Source: Methanomassiliicoccaceae archaeon UBA113 (GTDB lineage: Archaea > Thermoplasmatota > Thermoplasmata > Methanomassiliicoccales > Methanomethylophilaceae). Taken from it: DNA of 20,364 nt. Made by a program: the position numbers and the translations under genes. The notes under the pieces are model-generated. The model made no database searches. It saw only the letters and a list, made by a program, of their open reading frames with translations, and was not told the DNA's origin. Below, piece after piece: positions 1-6,923 of the stretch. Every line of letters starts with the position of its first letter. Positions within the stretch are counted from its first letter, which is position 1. The DNA is taken from NCBI GenBank assembly GCA_002506175.1, contig DAXB01000069.1:1-20364 (forward strand), given 5' to 3'.

Positions 1-182
1 CCGTGAGATGTTTCACATGCGGAAAGATCGTAGGGTCATCCTACCCCGAGTACGCAAAGCGCGTGAAAGCAGGCGAGAGTCCCAAAGACGTCCTGGACGA
101 CCTTGGATTCGAGAGATACTGCTGCCGCAGAATGATCGTCTCCCATGCTGATCTGATCGGCGAGATCGCGCCTCTAGGATAA
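1..182 (+). CDS. rpoN: DNA-directed RNA polymerase subunit N (Rpb10), 5' end missing
   Basis: This is the C-terminal 59 complete codons of the small zinc-binding RNA polymerase subunit that helps assemble the core enzyme (the D/L/N/P platform). Visible text begins VRCFTCGK, followed by the paired cysteines in RYCCRRM, which together form the atypical zinc site of Rpb10. The family is about 60-75 residues, so only the first two or three residues lie outside the window. The reading frame starts at base 3 and ends at TAA (180-182), one of two TAA stops here. A hairpin follows directly. Identification is firm. Confidence 0.95.
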   Translation, partial: VRCFTCGKIVGSSYPEYAKRVKAGESPKDVLDDLGFERYCCRRMIVSHADLIGEIAPLG

Positions 183-193
183 AACAATCAAAC

Positions 194-223
194 CCTCCGT
201 CCTGGAATAGTCCTGGACGGAGG
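194..223 (+). terminator. Hairpin after rpoN, possible terminator
   Basis: A perfect 9-bp inverted repeat, CCTCCGTCC at 194-202 and GGACGGAGG at 215-223, encloses a 12-nt loop in which two more G-C pairs could form. It lies 11 bases after the rpoN stop and before the tRNA-Pro promoter. No long T-run follows, so it could act as a transcription stop or as a 3'-end mRNA stabiliser. The structure is seen; the role is inferred. Confidence 0.5.
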
Positions 224-237
224 CCTTAACAACAAAA

Positions 238-246
238 CATATAAAC
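238..246 (+). promoter_or_regulatory. TATA box for tRNA-Pro
   Basis: CATATAAAC is centred about 28 nt before the first base of the mature tRNA, the usual archaeal TATA distance. The identical nonamer recurs at 7351-7359 before the PurN-like gene. Confidence 0.6.
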
Positions 247-269
247 AAAAACTAATTACCCCGTCTTGT

Positions 270-342
270 GGGCCCGTGGGGTAGCTTGGTATCCTTCGTG
301 CTTGGGGTGCACGTAACTCCAGTTCAAATCTGGGCGGGCCCA
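270..342 (+). tRNA. tRNA-Pro (GGG anticodon)
   Basis: A full cloverleaf is visible. The acceptor stem GGGCCCG (270-276) pairs with CGGGCCC (335-341), with discriminator A342. The anticodon stem CGTGC/GCACG (297-301, 309-313) encloses loop TTGGGGT, giving anticodon GGG at 304-306. The T arm (318-334) has a TTCAAAT loop. No intron is present and CCA is not encoded. A T-rich stretch at 350-358 could end transcription. Confidence 0.93.
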
Positions 343-371
343 CTCACCTATTGTTTTGATCGTTTCTCAAA

Positions 372-398
372 GTACGTTTCCATAATGATTCAACGTAC
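372..398. promoter_or_regulatory. Inverted repeat upstream of the repeat/transglutaminase gene
   Basis: GTACGTT at 372-378 and AACGTAC at 392-398 are perfect inverted copies separated by 13 bases. They lie just upstream of a TATA-like element (tttattaaac, 421-430). The spacing of about two helical turns between half-site centres suits a dimeric regulator, but a hairpin after tRNA-Pro is equally possible. No binding protein can be named. Confidence 0.35.
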
Positions 399-453
399 AC
401 TCCGAAGGCCGTCCCGCCAATTTATTAAACTACGGACCAATTCCAGTTGAGGG

Positions 454-2478
454 ATGTCCGAGATGGGAGAGACTAAGGCTGTACTGATTGCCATAGTGAT
501 TGCAGCATTATGTGTATCATGTGCCATATTTGTAACAACCCAGCCCTGCTCGATATCGTATGAAACCAACGGCGGAACGGTGACGGACGCACCGACACAG
601 TTCAACCCCGGAGACATCCTAAATATCCCTGATGCCGAGAGAAACGGCTACAGATTCGACGGCTGGTTCACAGACAGCGCGATGACCAAAAAATTCACCG
701 GCAACACGAAAAACATAACCGGAAATCTCACACTGTATGCCAAATGGGGCCTCATACGCACGATAACCTATGAAACCAACGGCGGAATTGTTAATCCAAC
801 ATCGCCGAGCAAGTTCTGCACCGGAGATATCCTGAACATCCCCACCCCATCAAAAGCAGACAACATATTCAACGGATGGTATCTGGATAAAAACTTCCAG
901 ACGTACTTCAACGGAGACACTTCGAACATCCACAGGAACATCACGCTGTATGCCTCTTGGGGCCAGAACATATCCGGACACACGGTGACACTGTCCAAAG
1001 AAGGGTCCGTGGAAAGAGGATACAACTCATACACCCTGACTGGCGAACTTACATTCAAGTACCTGTACTATGACACATCGAAAGGCTCGTACTTCATCCA
1101 GAACTATGACATTTCCACATACCACTACGATATCGGAACGTCATACACCGAAGCGAAGAGCAGCATGTACTGGAGCTCAGAGATTGATGCGAAAAAGGAG
1201 GCCCTCGGTTACGAGACCATACCCACTGTTGCCGGAGACAAGTACTGCCAGGTCATACGTCTCACATACTCCAGCGGTATGACAGAGACCCAATGGATAG
1301 GGGATGTGTGGATCCCTTACAAAATATCTGTCGAATACGAAGCCGAAGGAGTCTATTCATCATATAAGACCCACATAGAATACCTGTACGAATCCGATTC
1401 ATACGAACAGATCGAAACCGAATGCACTATCACGATCTGCGAAGGGAAAGGACTCGTGACTGTCGGGTCGGGAACATACAGCCTCGGATCGACGGCTACG
1501 CTCACTGCTCTGCCTATGGAGGGCACCGAGTTCTCCGGATGGTACGACTCGGGATTCAATCTCCTCTCGACATCCAAGACCTACAAGATGGTGGTTGGAG
1601 GAAGCCAGACCGTCTTCGCCCTAAACACCAACTCAACAGATACTGAATTCCAGGCAGGAGTCGAATGTAACCTTGATCTGGAAGGGGACATGGGCATCGC
1701 CACATACACGATAAGCAACACCGACACGAAGGATTCCGATACTTCCGAATCCAACATGTACACATTCAAGAACGGTGGACAATACGTCGTCATAGCAAAG
1801 AATGAGGCCGAGCTCAAATACTATACCGTGAAAGTGACAGGGGCTGCCGAACGCACGTTCGCTTGGACCTACAACGACAGCAGTTATACGATCACTCTGA
1901 ACATCGATTACGATGATCTGCTGTACACCAGGGACTACTACTCGGCCGATCAGAGGATGCAGGACATATTCAACGGTCATGAACGTGACAGAACGTTCGT
2001 GACACTCAGCATCACCGACCCGCACATGTCTGAGTACACGCAAAGACTGGTTTATCAGATGGAAAACATCACAAAGTCGATGACCGATCTCCAAAAACTG
2101 GAATGCATCCTGAAATTCGTACAGACGATCGAATACCAATCTGACGAGGAATGCATGGGATATGATGAATATTGGAAATTCCCGTTGGAGACGCTGTATG
2201 ACCGCGGAGGAGACTGCGAGGATACATCCATCCTGTTCTGTCTGATTGCAAACCAGATGGGATACGATACGTCATACATCCTCCTACCATCCCATATGGC
2301 GGCCGGAGCAGTGATTGACGGTGTGCCGACTTTCAACGAAAACACGGAATACTCCTACTGCGAAACCACCACTACCGGATTCCTGATCGGAGAGATACCG
2401 GAATCGATGAAAGAATATGTGAAGGATGAAAAAACCTACACTGTTGTGGACATTCCTGCACCCGACATAAACGAATGA
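454..2478 (+). CDS. Secreted/membrane-anchored protein with InlB-type repeats and transglutaminase-like domain
   Basis: This protein of 674 residues probably faces the cell exterior. Residues 9-29 form one hydrophobic helix (signal peptide or N-terminal anchor). Two tandem InlB B-type (Listeria-Bacteroides) repeats occupy about 34-98 and 104-169, each opening with I(S/T)YETNGG and ending in LYA(K/S)W. A divergent repeat of the same kind covers about 325-390 (SGWYDSG). The C-terminal part looks like a transglutaminase/cysteine-protease fold: Cys588 in GGDCEDTS, His614 in SHMAAG, and an acidic residue in YCETT near 637. No C-terminal anchor is seen. Start choice is open: GTTGAGGG abuts ATG 454 and is better spaced for ATG 463, while the TATA-like 421-430 would start transcription near 450. 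The substrate is unknown; a role in adhesion or surface-protein processing is inference. Confidence 0.8.
   Translation: MSEMGETKAVLIAIVIAALCVSCAIFVTTQPCSISYETNGGTVTDAPTQFNPGDILNIPDAERNGYRFDGWFTDSAMTKKFTGNTKNITGNLTLYAKWGLIRTITYETNGGIVNPTSPSKFCTGDILNIPTPSKADNIFNGWYLDKNFQTYFNGDTSNIHRNITLYASWGQNISGHTVTLSKEGSVERGYNSYTLTGELTFKYLYYDTSKGSYFIQNYDISTYHYDIGTSYTEAKSSMYWSSEIDAKKEALGYETIPTVAGDKYCQVIRLTYSSGMTETQWIGDVWIPYKISVEYEAEGVYSSYKTHIEYLYESDSYEQIETECTITICEGKGLVTVGSGTYSLGSTATLTALPMEGTEFSGWYDSGFNLLSTSKTYKMVVGGSQTVFALNTNSTDTEFQAGVECNLDLEGDMGIATYTISNTDTKDSDTSESNMYTFKNGGQYVVIAKNEAELKYYTVKVTGAAERTFAWTYNDSSYTITLNIDYDDLLYTRDYYSADQRMQDIFNGHERDRTFVTLSITDPHMSEYTQRLVYQMENITKSMTDLQKLECILKFVQTIEYQSDEECMGYDEYWKFPLETLYDRGGDCEDTSILFCLIANQMGYDTSYILLPSHMAAGAVIDGVPTFNENTEYSYCETTTTGFLIGEIPESMKEYVKDEKTYTVVDIPAPDINE
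559..787 (+). repeat. Direct DNA repeat within the InlB-type repeats
   Basis: The 19-base string beginning TATGAAACC is identical at 559-577 and 769-787, exactly 210 nt (70 codons) apart. This matches the protein repeat period. A second shared stretch encodes GDILNIP in both units. The identity suggests fairly recent duplication of one repeat unit, or its upkeep by recombination. Confidence 0.7.
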
Positions 2479-2519
2479 TTCGTTGCACAGTCGACAGCGA
2501 TACAACGGTCCGTTCCTCC

Positions 2520-2533
2520 CTTATAATTATAAA
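2520..2533 (+). promoter_or_regulatory. TATA box for ilvC
   Basis: The palindromic AT-rich element TTATAATTATAA lies about 40 nt before the chosen ilvC start. It predicts transcription starting near 2550, leaving a leader of roughly 18 nt that holds the AGGTGAC ribosome-binding site. Confidence 0.6.
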
Positions 2534-2568
2534 GGATGTGGACAGTAGCCCGAATCATAGGTGACAGC

Positions 2569-3555
2569 ATGCAGCTTTACCACGATAACGATGTTGATTT
2601 GAAGATTTTCGATGGCAAGAAGATCGCAGTTCTCGGATACGGTGCACAGGGAAGAGCCCAGGCACTCTGTTTCCATGACTCCGGCCTCGATGTTACCGTC
2701 GGAGTCAGGAAGGATGGCGCATCTTGGAACAAGGCCAAAGAAGACGGTTTGAAAGTCGCGGAATTCGCAGATGCCGTCAAAGGAGCAGACGTTGTGATGA
2801 TGCTCCTCCCCGATGAAGTCCAGCCCAAGGTGTACAAGGAATTCGTCGAACCCAACATCAAGAAAGGTGCGGCGCTCGAATTCGCACACGGATTCGCAAT
2901 CACATTCAAAACGATCATTCCCCCTGAAGGCGTAGATGTCATCATGATGGCACCTAAAGCACCCGGAGATATGGAGAGACTCGTCTTCCTCGAGGGATTC
3001 GGAGTCCCAGCACTTATCTCCATCCACAAGGACGTTACGGGAAACGCGAAACAGATCGCACTCGGTCTCGCAAAGGGACTCGGAGCAACCCGCGCAGGAG
3101 TGTTCGAGACAAGCTTCGACAACGAGACATACACAGACCTCTTCGGAGAACAGGCTGTCCTGTGCGGTGGACAGACAGAGCTCATCAAACGCGGATTCGA
3201 GACTCTCGTCGAGGGCGGATATCCCCCGGAGATGGCATATTTCGAGGTACTCCATGAGACAAAACTCATCGTAGACCTGATCAACAAGGGCGGATTCGAG
3301 CTCATGTGGCATGTCGTATCCAACACAGCCGAATACGGAGGACTCACCAGAAGGGAGAGAGTCGTCAACAAGGAGTCCAAAGTCGAGATGAAGAAGATTC
3401 TCAAGGAGATCGAAGACGGCACATTCAAGAACCAGTGGACAGCCGAATGGGATGCGGATCTCGTCAACCTCAAGAAGATGGAGAACGACGAGAAGAAGCT
3501 CCAGCTCGAGATCACCGGAAAAGAGATCCGCTCGCTCTTCCAGAGGAAGAACTGA
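2569..3555 (+). CDS. ilvC: Ketol-acid reductoisomerase (class I)
   Basis: This enzyme converts acetolactate or acetohydroxybutyrate to the dihydroxy acid in valine, leucine and isoleucine synthesis, using Mg2+ and NAD(P)H. At 328 residues it has the short class I length. The Rossmann glycine motif GYGAQG is at 23-28 and the cofactor-specificity loop RKDGASW at 47-53. His107 lies in FAHGF and Lys130 in APKAPG. The C-terminal knotted domain carries metal ligands Asp190 and Glu194 in DLFGEQ, Glu226 and Glu230 in YFEVLHE, and Ser251 in SNTAEYG. ATG 2569 is chosen over ATG 2536 because AGGTGAC precedes it and the family starts there. The loop has Asp and Gly where many NADPH enzymes have Gly and Ser. 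No other branched-chain gene is nearby. Confidence 0.95.
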   Translation: MQLYHDNDVDLKIFDGKKIAVLGYGAQGRAQALCFHDSGLDVTVGVRKDGASWNKAKEDGLKVAEFADAVKGADVVMMLLPDEVQPKVYKEFVEPNIKKGAALEFAHGFAITFKTIIPPEGVDVIMMAPKAPGDMERLVFLEGFGVPALISIHKDVTGNAKQIALGLAKGLGATRAGVFETSFDNETYTDLFGEQAVLCGGQTELIKRGFETLVEGGYPPEMAYFEVLHETKLIVDLINKGGFELMWHVVSNTAEYGGLTRRERVVNKESKVEMKKILKEIEDGTFKNQWTAEWDADLVNLKKMENDEKKLQLEITGKEIRSLFQRKN

Positions 3556-3569
3556 AACCGATAGGCCGG

Positions 3570-3959
3570 GTGGAGAACGTGAGCAAAGTCAAGATAAGAA
3601 CCAGGAATGCGGAATTCGAGGCAGAACTGGACGATTCGGACGTCTCCAACTCCATCTGGCTTTCGAAACAGGTTACATTGGACATCAACATGATCGGCGG
3701 CATGATCTACTCCGAGCTGCCCCTCGATGTGGTCGTCCCGAAAGGAGACTGCATCACAAAGCTCGAGAAGGGAGATGTCGCATACTGGCCGGGACCGGGT
3801 GCATTCTGTATTTTCTACGGCCCCACCCCTCTCAGCGGAGAGGACGGCAATCCCGTATCTCCCTATCCTGTCATCAAGATAGGGAAGATGATCGGCGACT
3901 GCTCCGAGCTTGAAAACGCCGGAGACAGACAACGGCTCGTGATTGAGCCCACTTTTTGA
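3570..3959 (+). CDS. Cyclophilin-like fold protein (DUF369 / TM1367 family)
   Basis: This small protein of about 129 residues resembles the TM1367-type cyclophilin-like beta-barrel family. Diagnostic text includes the IWLS segment, GGMIYSELPL, GDVAYWPGPGAFCIFYGPTP and a closing IGKMIGD. Members have the cyclophilin fold, but prolyl isomerase activity is not established for them, so no function is assigned. It lies 14 nt after ilvC on the same strand and is probably co-transcribed. The start is GTG at 3570 or 3579. The latter gives SKVKIRT, closer to the usual family start, with GTGGAG just before it. Its TGA directly abuts the stop of the convergent peptidase gene. Confidence 0.8.
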   Translation: MENVSKVKIRTRNAEFEAELDDSDVSNSIWLSKQVTLDINMIGGMIYSELPLDVVVPKGDCITKLEKGDVAYWPGPGAFCIFYGPTPLSGEDGNPVSPYPVIKIGKMIGDCSELENAGDRQRLVIEPTF

Positions 3960-5048
3960 TCAGACCACTGTCAACGAATGATCGAAATCCGTCAGGATCT
4001 CGCATCCGCCCTTCGTGACGAGGACCGTATCTTCTATCCTGATTCCGCCGACCCCTGGAATGTATATTCCTGGTTCCGCCGAAACGATATTGCCCTCGTG
4101 CAGGATCTGAGGCGACCTGGGGGAAACCGAGATTGCCTGATGGACATCCATCCCGATACCGTGTCCGAACGAGTGAATGAACAGCCCCTTGAACTCGGTC
4201 TCATCGATGATCTTCCTTGCTGCAAGATCGGCAGCATTGGCATTGGCTCCGTCACGGTACTCGGCTATTCCCGCAAGCTGTGCCTCCCTAACTACCTCGT
4301 ATGCCCTCTCCAGGATCTCCGGCGGCCTTCCGAGGAAGAGTGTCCTCGTCATGTCGGAACAGTACCTGTCGTACTTGGTTCCAAAATCGAAAAGTGCCGT
4401 ATCTCCTTTCCTGAGCCTGTAGTCGCATGGCATATGATGGCACTGGGATGAGTTCGCTCCGAATGCGGCGATTGTATCGAACGCATTGCCGGTCCCTCCG
4501 AGCTCACGCATCCTGTTGTCCATTCTTGCGGCAATCTCCTTCTCGGACGATCCTTCCGTAAGCATTTCCGGAAGTTCCTTGGCGACCTGCGAAGATATCC
4601 TGCAGGCCTTCCTGGTGGCCTCGATCTCCTTCTGATCTTTGATTGAGACGGTATTGTCAATAGCATCGCTGGCGTTGACAACCTCGATGCCTTCGACCGT
4701 CCTCTTCACATACTCCACCATGGAGTAAGTGGCGGAATGGACATTGAATCCGACCTTGCTGCATCCCTTAAGGGCCTCTTTCAAGTAGTTGTCGCGTTCC
4801 TCTTTGTTGTGATAGACAAGAACATTCCCGACCCCTTCCTTGGCAGACTCCTCCTCGAGAGGGTTCACAATGACGCTGAGTGTTCCGTCGGGACCCACCA
4901 CTGCCATACAGCTCTCGAAACATCCGCCTGGCTGCTCGGTGATATACCAGAACGAGGAATCCAGGAACGGCTCCCCGTCATTCATGATGACGACCGCATC
5001 CATACCCTCGGCATTACCGATGAGCCTCTGAGCTCTTGTGCCCTTCAT
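3960..5048 (-). CDS. pepQ: M24 family metallopeptidase (Xaa-Pro aminopeptidase/dipeptidase type)
   Basis: This 362-residue pita-bread-fold enzyme would cleave the bond next to proline in short peptides. The N-terminal creatinase-like domain spans about 1-130 and the catalytic domain about 140-362. All five dinuclear-metal ligands are visible, numbered from the chosen start: Asp221 (LFDFG), Asp232 (CSDMT), His296 (FGHGIG), Glu325 (AEPGIY) and Glu339 (RIEDT). His205 in CHHMP fits the active-site region. ATG at 5048 is preferred because it falls just after the stop of aspartate dehydrogenase. A GTG at 5069 would overlap that gene and has no ribosome-binding site. It is the last gene of the minus-strand block. 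Aminopeptidase P versus prolidase cannot be settled by eye, so the symbol is tentative. Confidence 0.87.
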   Translation of the reverse strand: MKGTRAQRLIGNAEGMDAVVIMNDGEPFLDSSFWYITEQPGGCFESCMAVVGPDGTLSVIVNPLEEESAKEGVGNVLVYHNKEERDNYLKEALKGCSKVGFNVHSATYSMVEYVKRTVEGIEVVNASDAIDNTVSIKDQKEIEATRKACRISSQVAKELPEMLTEGSSEKEIAARMDNRMRELGGTGNAFDTIAAFGANSSQCHHMPCDYRLRKGDTALFDFGTKYDRYCSDMTRTLFLGRPPEILERAYEVVREAQLAGIAEYRDGANANAADLAARKIIDETEFKGLFIHSFGHGIGMDVHQAISVSPRSPQILHEGNIVSAEPGIYIPGVGGIRIEDTVLVTKGGCEILTDFDHSLTVV

Positions 5049-5053
5049 GACCG

Positions 5054-5860
5054 TCAGATTCCTATCCACTGGTTCTTGACTATCCTCTCAAGCGCTGAAA
5101 TGGCCGAGAAGACCGCCAGGTTTGATGTGTTTGGGTTATCGGGCGATGTGACATTGTATGTGCTGCATGTCATCTCTCCGAACTCCCCTTTGACCTTCAA
5201 CTCATGACTGTTGCTGGTGGTGGCCGGATCCGCAAAGATGTTTACAGTGGTCTTGTCGAATCCGAATCCGAGGATACTGACCAGTGCTGCCACGTTGACG
5301 TTCCTGGGGAAGAGCTTGACTGCATCTCTGGCTGAACCTGAGTACAAGAGGGTCCTCTCCTTCAGATTGTCCAGGTTTATCCCCTTCTGCTCGATGAACT
5401 CCACGCCCTTGAAACTGGCTGTTCCCTGTACTGTATTGATCTCCACTACCTTGAGCTCTCCGATTGCGGATGCCCTGAGACCGTCTGTTCCGCAGACCGC
5501 TCCTGAGGGGATGTAGATTCTGACATCGCACTCCTTCGCCCTGTCGAATATCATGGTCCTATAGTCCTCGTCCACGAGCGCTCCTACGGACATGATCATG
5601 ACGTCCACTCCTCTGGCCACGACCTTTGGTACGATGTCGTGTGCGACTTCTTGTGTAGCGCATTCGATAACGAGATCGCAGTGGTAGAGCTCCTCTTCCA
5701 CTCCGTTGACAACCACTGCTTTCTTCAATTTGGCGGCAACGGCCTCTGCACGAGAGTTGTCACTGTCCACCAAGTAGATTCTCTTGACTTCCATCAATCC
5801 ATCGGCGGCTTCTGCCAGCTTAGAACCTCTGGACCCGCAGCCTACAATCATTATGCGCAT
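5054..5860 (-). CDS. nadX: L-aspartate dehydrogenase
   Basis: This enzyme oxidises L-aspartate to iminoaspartate with NAD(P)+, the first step of NAD synthesis when quinolinate synthase follows. The protein is 268 residues. The Rossmann motif GCGSRG is at 7-12 and Asp32 (LVDSD) fits binding of the NAD ribose. The central part has IPSGAVCGTDGL and FPRNVNVAA. The catalytic His is in SNSHEL near 219, followed by GEFGEM and NPNTSNLA, all typical of NadX. ATG 5860 is chosen because AAAGGTG lies 7-8 nt upstream; the longer GTG 5872 start has no such site. A TATA-like element at 5911-5920 could give it a separate promoter. No nadA or nadC is present in the window. Confidence 0.92.
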   Translation of the reverse strand: MRIMIVGCGSRGSKLAEAADGLMEVKRIYLVDSDNSRAEAVAAKLKKAVVVNGVEEELYHCDLVIECATQEVAHDIVPKVVARGVDVMIMSVGALVDEDYRTMIFDRAKECDVRIYIPSGAVCGTDGLRASAIGELKVVEINTVQGTASFKGVEFIEQKGINLDNLKERTLLYSGSARDAVKLFPRNVNVAALVSILGFGFDKTTVNIFADPATTSNSHELKVKGEFGEMTCSTYNVTSPDNPNTSNLAVFSAISALERIVKNQWIGI

Positions 5861-5910
5861 GGGAACCCCCACCTTTTTTCAAAGTATTAAAGGGATTGCC
5901 GATAATCGTG

Positions 5911-5920
5911 CATATACAAA
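5911..5920 (-). promoter_or_regulatory. TATA-like element for nadX and the M24 peptidase
   Basis: On the minus strand TTTGTATATG lies in the 70-nt gap between the HD hydrolase stop and nadX. It predicts transcription starting near 5887 and a leader of about 26 nt carrying AAAGGTG. The two downstream genes may therefore form their own unit. Confidence 0.5.
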
Positions 5921-5930
5921 AACAAAGAAC

Positions 5931-6569
5931 TCATCTGCGGCCGTCCCATTCGGACATGAACTCGTCCAAGAACCCCACCATATACTCGTGGCGGACTTCG
6001 GCCATCCTCTTGGCCGTTGGCGTATTCATCATATCCTTCAGAAGCAGAAGCTTCTCGTAAAAGTGATTGACTGACGTCCCCTCGTTGCGGAAATACTCGT
6101 CTGCACCCATGTTGTCCTTGTGAGCATCGCCTGGAATATGCATCGCACGGCCCTTGCTTCCGCCGTATGCGAAAGCTCTTGCTATCCCGACAGCACCGAT
6201 TGCATCCATCCTGTCGGCATCCTGTACGATCTTCCCCTCCAATGTGGACGGCACAACCGAATCCTTGCCCTTGAATGATATCTGGTCTATGATATCGCAG
6301 ATGTACAGTTGGTCCTCTACGCATATCCCCTCGGAATCCATGAAGATCCTTGCATTCAGAAACCCGTTCTCTCCGAACAATTTCCTATCATCGACATCAT
6401 GAAGAAGGGCCGCCATACGGATTATGTCCCTGTCCCCGCCCTCGATCTCGGAAATGGTGACAGCAAGGTCATGCACCCTCAATGTGTGGTAGATGTCATG
6501 ACCGCTGCTGTCATCTTTGAATATGTTTGCGACGTATTCCTTCGCCCTTGCAAAGGTATTCTCGTCCAT
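5931..6569 (-). CDS. HD domain phosphohydrolase (YedJ/YpgQ-like)
   Basis: This protein of 212 residues is a metal-dependent phosphohydrolase of the HD superfamily. The metal ligands are visible in order: His28 in IYHTLRVH (with His33 nearby), His57-Asp58 in ALLHDVDD, and Asp117 in VQDADRMDAIGAVG. The last motif, with a following GIARAF segment, resembles the YedJ/YpgQ group of presumed nucleotide hydrolases; the substrate is not known here. The start ATG lies one base after the TGA of the small membrane protein upstream (TGA-G-ATG), so translation is probably coupled. The pairing suggests a possible link to the membrane, which is inference. Confidence 0.85.
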   Translation of the reverse strand: MDENTFARAKEYVANIFKDDSSGHDIYHTLRVHDLAVTISEIEGGDRDIIRMAALLHDVDDRKLFGENGFLNARIFMDSEGICVEDQLYICDIIDQISFKGKDSVVPSTLEGKIVQDADRMDAIGAVGIARAFAYGGSKGRAMHIPGDAHKDNMGADEYFRNEGTSVNHFYEKLLLLKDMMNTPTAKRMAEVRHEYMVGFLDEFMSEWDGRR

Positions 6570-6570
6570 C

Positions 6571-6834
6571 TCACTTCTTGTGAGCCTTCACATGAAGTGC
6601 TCCGGCCGCAACAAGGCCGATAATCAGAACGATGATACAATCGTAGAAGAAGTTGTTACTTGCCTTGGCATCGCCAGATCCACTGTTGTAGATGGCTCCA
6701 CCGTTGAAATCTTCCAAAGACATCTGAGGCATAAGTTCCGGTTCATCCTCCGCAACCAGATCGGCAACGGGTGCTAACGCGACTACGCTGAAGGCGAGAA
6801 GGGCGACTATCGCCAGTACTTTCTTGCTGTGCAT
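6571..6834 (-). CDS. Small membrane protein with signal-like N-terminus and C-terminal helix
   Basis: I do not recognise a family. From ATG 6834 it is 87 residues; ATG 6855 would add seven. A short basic stretch (HSKK) precedes a hydrophobic segment of about 20 residues, then an acidic patch (AEDEPELMP). A Gly/Ser/Asn-rich middle follows, then a second hydrophobic helix near the C-terminus (CIIVLIIGLVAAGAL) ending in a basic tail (HVKAHKK). This suggests two membrane segments, or a cleaved signal plus one anchor, with a small external loop. It sits directly upstream of the HD hydrolase with one base between stop and start. CCTTAATAG lies about 27 nt before ATG 6834, which fits a nearly leaderless mRNA. 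No Shine-Dalgarno site is visible. Confidence 0.62.
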   Translation of the reverse strand: MHSKKVLAIVALLAFSVVALAPVADLVAEDEPELMPQMSLEDFNGGAIYNSGSGDAKASNNFFYDCIIVLIIGLVAAGALHVKAHKK

Positions 6835-6893
6835 GCGGTGCAAATCAGCTCGCATCTATTAAGGATTTTCATCGGTCAGATGTGCTGAAAGAG

Positions 6894-6902
6894 GATTTAT
6901 TG
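6894..6902 (+). promoter_or_regulatory. TATA-like element in the divergent archease/membrane-protein region
   Basis: GATTTATTG is centred about 26 nt before ATG 6924 of archease, which has no Shine-Dalgarno site, so a leaderless transcript is predicted. Read on the other strand, the same AT-rich stretch could also serve the divergent membrane-protein gene. Confidence 0.5.
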
Positions 6903-6923
6903 TTGAATGTCGATTCGTCGCGC

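Noticed and set aside
3306..3569. Upstream extension of the cyclophilin-like gene into ilvC
   Set aside because: The extra N-terminal text is arginine- and glutamine-rich out-of-frame ilvC sequence. Family homology begins only after about 3570.
2577..3932. Long open frame of 451 codons on the minus strand opposite ilvC and the cyclophilin-like gene
   Set aside because: It is a shadow of ilvC, caused by codon bias. The translated text has no recognisable domain, while the plus strand encodes complete enzyme motifs.
5861..5930. Possible small gene or RNA in the gap between the HD hydrolase and nadX
   Set aside because: It is only 70 bases long and is explained by a TATA-like element and the nadX leader. 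No stable hairpin or open frame stands out.
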